Shown piece after piece: positions 43,021 through 44,127 of a DNA stretch of 44,127 nt (the stretch's first letter is position 1; every line of letters begins with the position of its first letter). Under the pieces are notes generated by a model. The model was not told the DNA's origin and searched no databases. It worked only from the letters and a program-made list of their open reading frames with translations. The stretch is from Ruminococcaceae bacterium UBA1036 (GTDB taxonomy: Bacteria; Bacillota; Clostridia; Oscillospirales; Acutalibacteraceae), in assembly GCA_002316805.1 (NCBI GenBank), contig DCEF01000016.1, forward strand, positions 1 to 44,127, in the 5' to 3' direction. Made by a program: the position numbers and the translations under genes.

Positions 43021-43581
43021 TTATAACCACGAGCCATACATGGAAATAACATTAGGATTAGATCCCCTTGACAAGCCTGTATCTACATAGCCATAGTTGC
43101 TCCTTGTGCTAACTCCCTCAACAATCGGAATGCACTGTCCATCTGTCCGTTCAACATATCGAATTAGTTTCCAGTCAAGGTGTGTATCACCATTATCGTA
43201 ATCATCATCCAAAAACGCTACACGGCATCCTCCCGCAACAGCTCCCCAATAAGTAGCGTCTTTGTTATAGACATTTGCTTTACGACGGAATTTGAAAGTT
43301 TTGTATTCTTTACCATCTATGTAGTCATGATCATATGGGTATTCAATACATGGTTCGGCTCCAAGTTCATCACCGTCACTGGTAAGATGAAGCTGGCCGT
43401 ATTTAAGCTGACCGTTAGACCCCATAAAATAAATTGTATCAAATACCCCATCTCCACCTACGCTTGGAAGATATACAAACGCTTCTTTGTTATAAATAGT
43501 ACCTATTTGTTCATCTCCCCCATAACACCGATATACGGGGAGTGACCTACCAGTTTTGTTTACACAAAGCATATTTGGCAT
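43021..43581 (-). CDS. Unrecognised leaderless 186-residue protein of the sigma/holin locus
   Basis: I start it at MPNMLCVNKTGRSLPVYRCYGG, with GGAGGAATT upstream. The longer open frame would cross its promoter and the divergent gene. There is no signal peptide or membrane helix. The sequence looks beta-rich: a short SH3-like opening (SLPVYRCYGGDEQIGTIYNKEAFVYL), then many Gly, Asp, Tyr and Trp residues (YFMGSNGQLKYGQLHL, TYWGAVAGGCRVAFLDDDYDNGD). I recognise no family. A TcdR-like promoter precedes it, so it may be a second protein released with the holin. Confidence 0.65.
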   Translation of the reverse strand: MPNMLCVNKTGRSLPVYRCYGGDEQIGTIYNKEAFVYLPSVGGDGVFDTIYFMGSNGQLKYGQLHLTSDGDELGAEPCIEYPYDHDYIDGKEYKTFKFRRKANVYNKDATYWGAVAGGCRVAFLDDDYDNGDTHLDWKLIRYVERTDGQCIPIVEGVSTRSNYGYVDTGLSRGSNPNVISMYGSWL

Positions 43582-43604
43582 TTTAATTCCTCCATTTTGA
43601 TTAT

Positions 43605-43618
43605 TACAATCGATTGTA
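43605..43618. repeat. Perfect 14-base palindrome
   Basis: TACAATCGATTGTA is fully symmetric. It sits in the leader of the 186-residue gene, ten bases beyond the -10-like box, and upstream of the divergent plus-strand gene. Its position is like that of the 42108-42127 palindrome, though the sequence differs. An operator is likely. Confidence 0.5.
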
Positions 43619-43627
43619 CTTATATAT

Positions 43628-43653
43628 AAAGAGCATTCATGAATTAATGTAAC
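43628..43653 (-). promoter_or_regulatory. TcdR-like promoter of the 186-residue gene
   Basis: On the minus strand GTTACA (43648-43653) stands exactly 14 bases before CTCTTT (43628-43633). The second box is the exact published TcdR-family -10 element; the first differs from TTTACA by one base. Confidence 0.65.
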
Positions 43654-43696
43654 CCCTAAAGCTATTACGGGAATAATATAAAGGGAGGGACGACGC

Positions 43697-44127
43697 ATGA
43701 AAAGAAGTACAAATATAATTGTACTATGTCTTGTTTGTGTGGTTTTACTAATATCCTGGTTATTTCTCCCATCTATAAATGAAAAGCGCAATAATCAAAG
43801 GATCATCTCTGCTACAGTTAATTCTCAAGAATCAACCTCTTCAAGATCTGTAATTTCTTCAGCAAATACGTATTCCGAATCCAGCAGTTCCAAAATAAAA
43901 GCAGTTCTAAAATTGCATGACAGCACATTAAAGCCGCCATCAGAAGAACAATGTAAAGCAGCACAAAAGAGGGCATTATCCGGACTCAGTACAAAGGAAA
44001 AGCAAACGGTTCAGAATGACATTCGTGGAATGCATATGAATATGGAATCTGAGTTTATTGAAAAAGATATTCGCACCATACTAAAAAGTCCTTCCAGTCC
44101 TAACTGGGAATTTTGGGAGCACACTGG
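43697..44127 (+). CDS. Membrane-anchored protein, cut by the window end
   Basis: An ATG with AAGGGAGGGA upstream opens a frame that stays open for 143 codons to the last base. It begins MKRSTNIIVLCLVCVVLLIS, giving one membrane helix (about 7-27) with a basic start. A Ser/Thr-rich linker (about 40-70) and a charged helical region follow (KPPSEEQCKAAQKRALSGL, KQTVQNDIRGMHMNMESEF). The bulk should lie outside the membrane. No family is recognised from this part. It is divergent from the 186-residue gene. Confidence 0.7.
   Translation, partial: MKRSTNIIVLCLVCVVLLISWLFLPSINEKRNNQRIISATVNSQESTSSRSVISSANTYSESSSSKIKAVLKLHDSTLKPPSEEQCKAAQKRALSGLSTKEKQTVQNDIRGMHMNMESEFIEKDIRTILKSPSSPNWEFWEHT

Noticed and set aside
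43582..43791. Extension of the 186-residue gene to a 256-residue protein with a hydrophobic N terminus
   Set aside because: The extra part crosses the TcdR-like promoter and the start of the divergent gene at 43697, and has no ribosome site. The ATG at 43581 has GGAGGAATT.
1..44127. CRISPR array, tRNA or rRNA genes
   Set aside because: I saw no regularly spaced repeats and no tRNA- or rRNA-like sequence. T-box leaders account for the structured RNA near the synthetase genes.

Overview
The window looks like chromosomal DNA of an anaerobic, spore-forming Firmicute of the class Clostridia, probably Oscillospiraceae/Ruminococcaceae-like. The reasons are two T-box leaders on aminoacyl-tRNA synthetase genes, strong AGGAGG-type ribosome sites, many TTG and GTG starts, ThyX in place of ThyA, a Nup-type BMP nucleoside transporter and a TcdR/UviA-type sigma factor. 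All calls come from reading the sequence. No database search was run.

Region 1 (1-20.4 kb) is a dense housekeeping block, all on the minus strand. From the right it reads: thyX-tmk-GNAT-DJ-1-5-FCL-mltG-U32-PBP behind a TTGAAA/TATAAT promoter; alaS-HIT-phosphoribosyltransferase-comEC-holA-rnmV behind a promoter and an alanine-type T-box; rpsB-tsf behind its own promoter and ended by a hairpin; and thrS behind a promoter and a threonine-type T-box. Three details stand out. The ComEC C-terminal metallo-beta-lactamase-like domain has lost its metal motifs. The PBP has KTS where KTG is expected. DNA and RNA metabolism genes appear to sit behind an alanine-tRNA sensor.

Region 2 (20.4-26.9 kb) is accessory. 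It holds a small YdeI-like protein, a DUF1848 protein, a macrodomain hydrolase, three unrecognised or DUF11-type proteins (the first behind a sigma-K-like promoter), a decayed IS3-family transposase, a 27-residue membrane-peptide ORF and a lipoprotein.

Region 3 (26.9-37.1 kb) is a nucleoside uptake and salvage locus. On the minus strand it encodes a BMP lipoprotein, a double ATPase, two permeases, a nucleoside hydrolase, an M20 amidohydrolase and a GATase-like protein. Divergent from these are a LacI regulator and a ribokinase-like kinase. Transport, N-glycosidic cleavage and sugar phosphorylation form one pathway. The lipoprotein transcript starts with a structured leader of no class I recognise.

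Region 4 (37.1-44.1 kb) is AT-rich and looks acquired. After an XRE regulator with an operator-like palindrome comes the most interesting part: a holin of the TcdE/phage type, an 836-residue leaderless wall-binding and glycosidase-like protein, a sigma factor of the TcdR/BotR/TetR/UviA type, and a 186-residue leaderless protein. The sigma gene is split by a frameshift exactly at a run of seven A. A -1 shift there restores one 189-residue protein, the normal family length. Three of the four gene starts have TTTACA-like and CTCTTT-like boxes exactly 14 bases apart, and the sigma gene has a weaker version. These boxes match the published promoters of that sigma family. I read this as a PaLoc-like sigma/holin/cargo module that uses holin-assisted export and may have a frameshift switch. 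The window ends inside a membrane-anchored protein.
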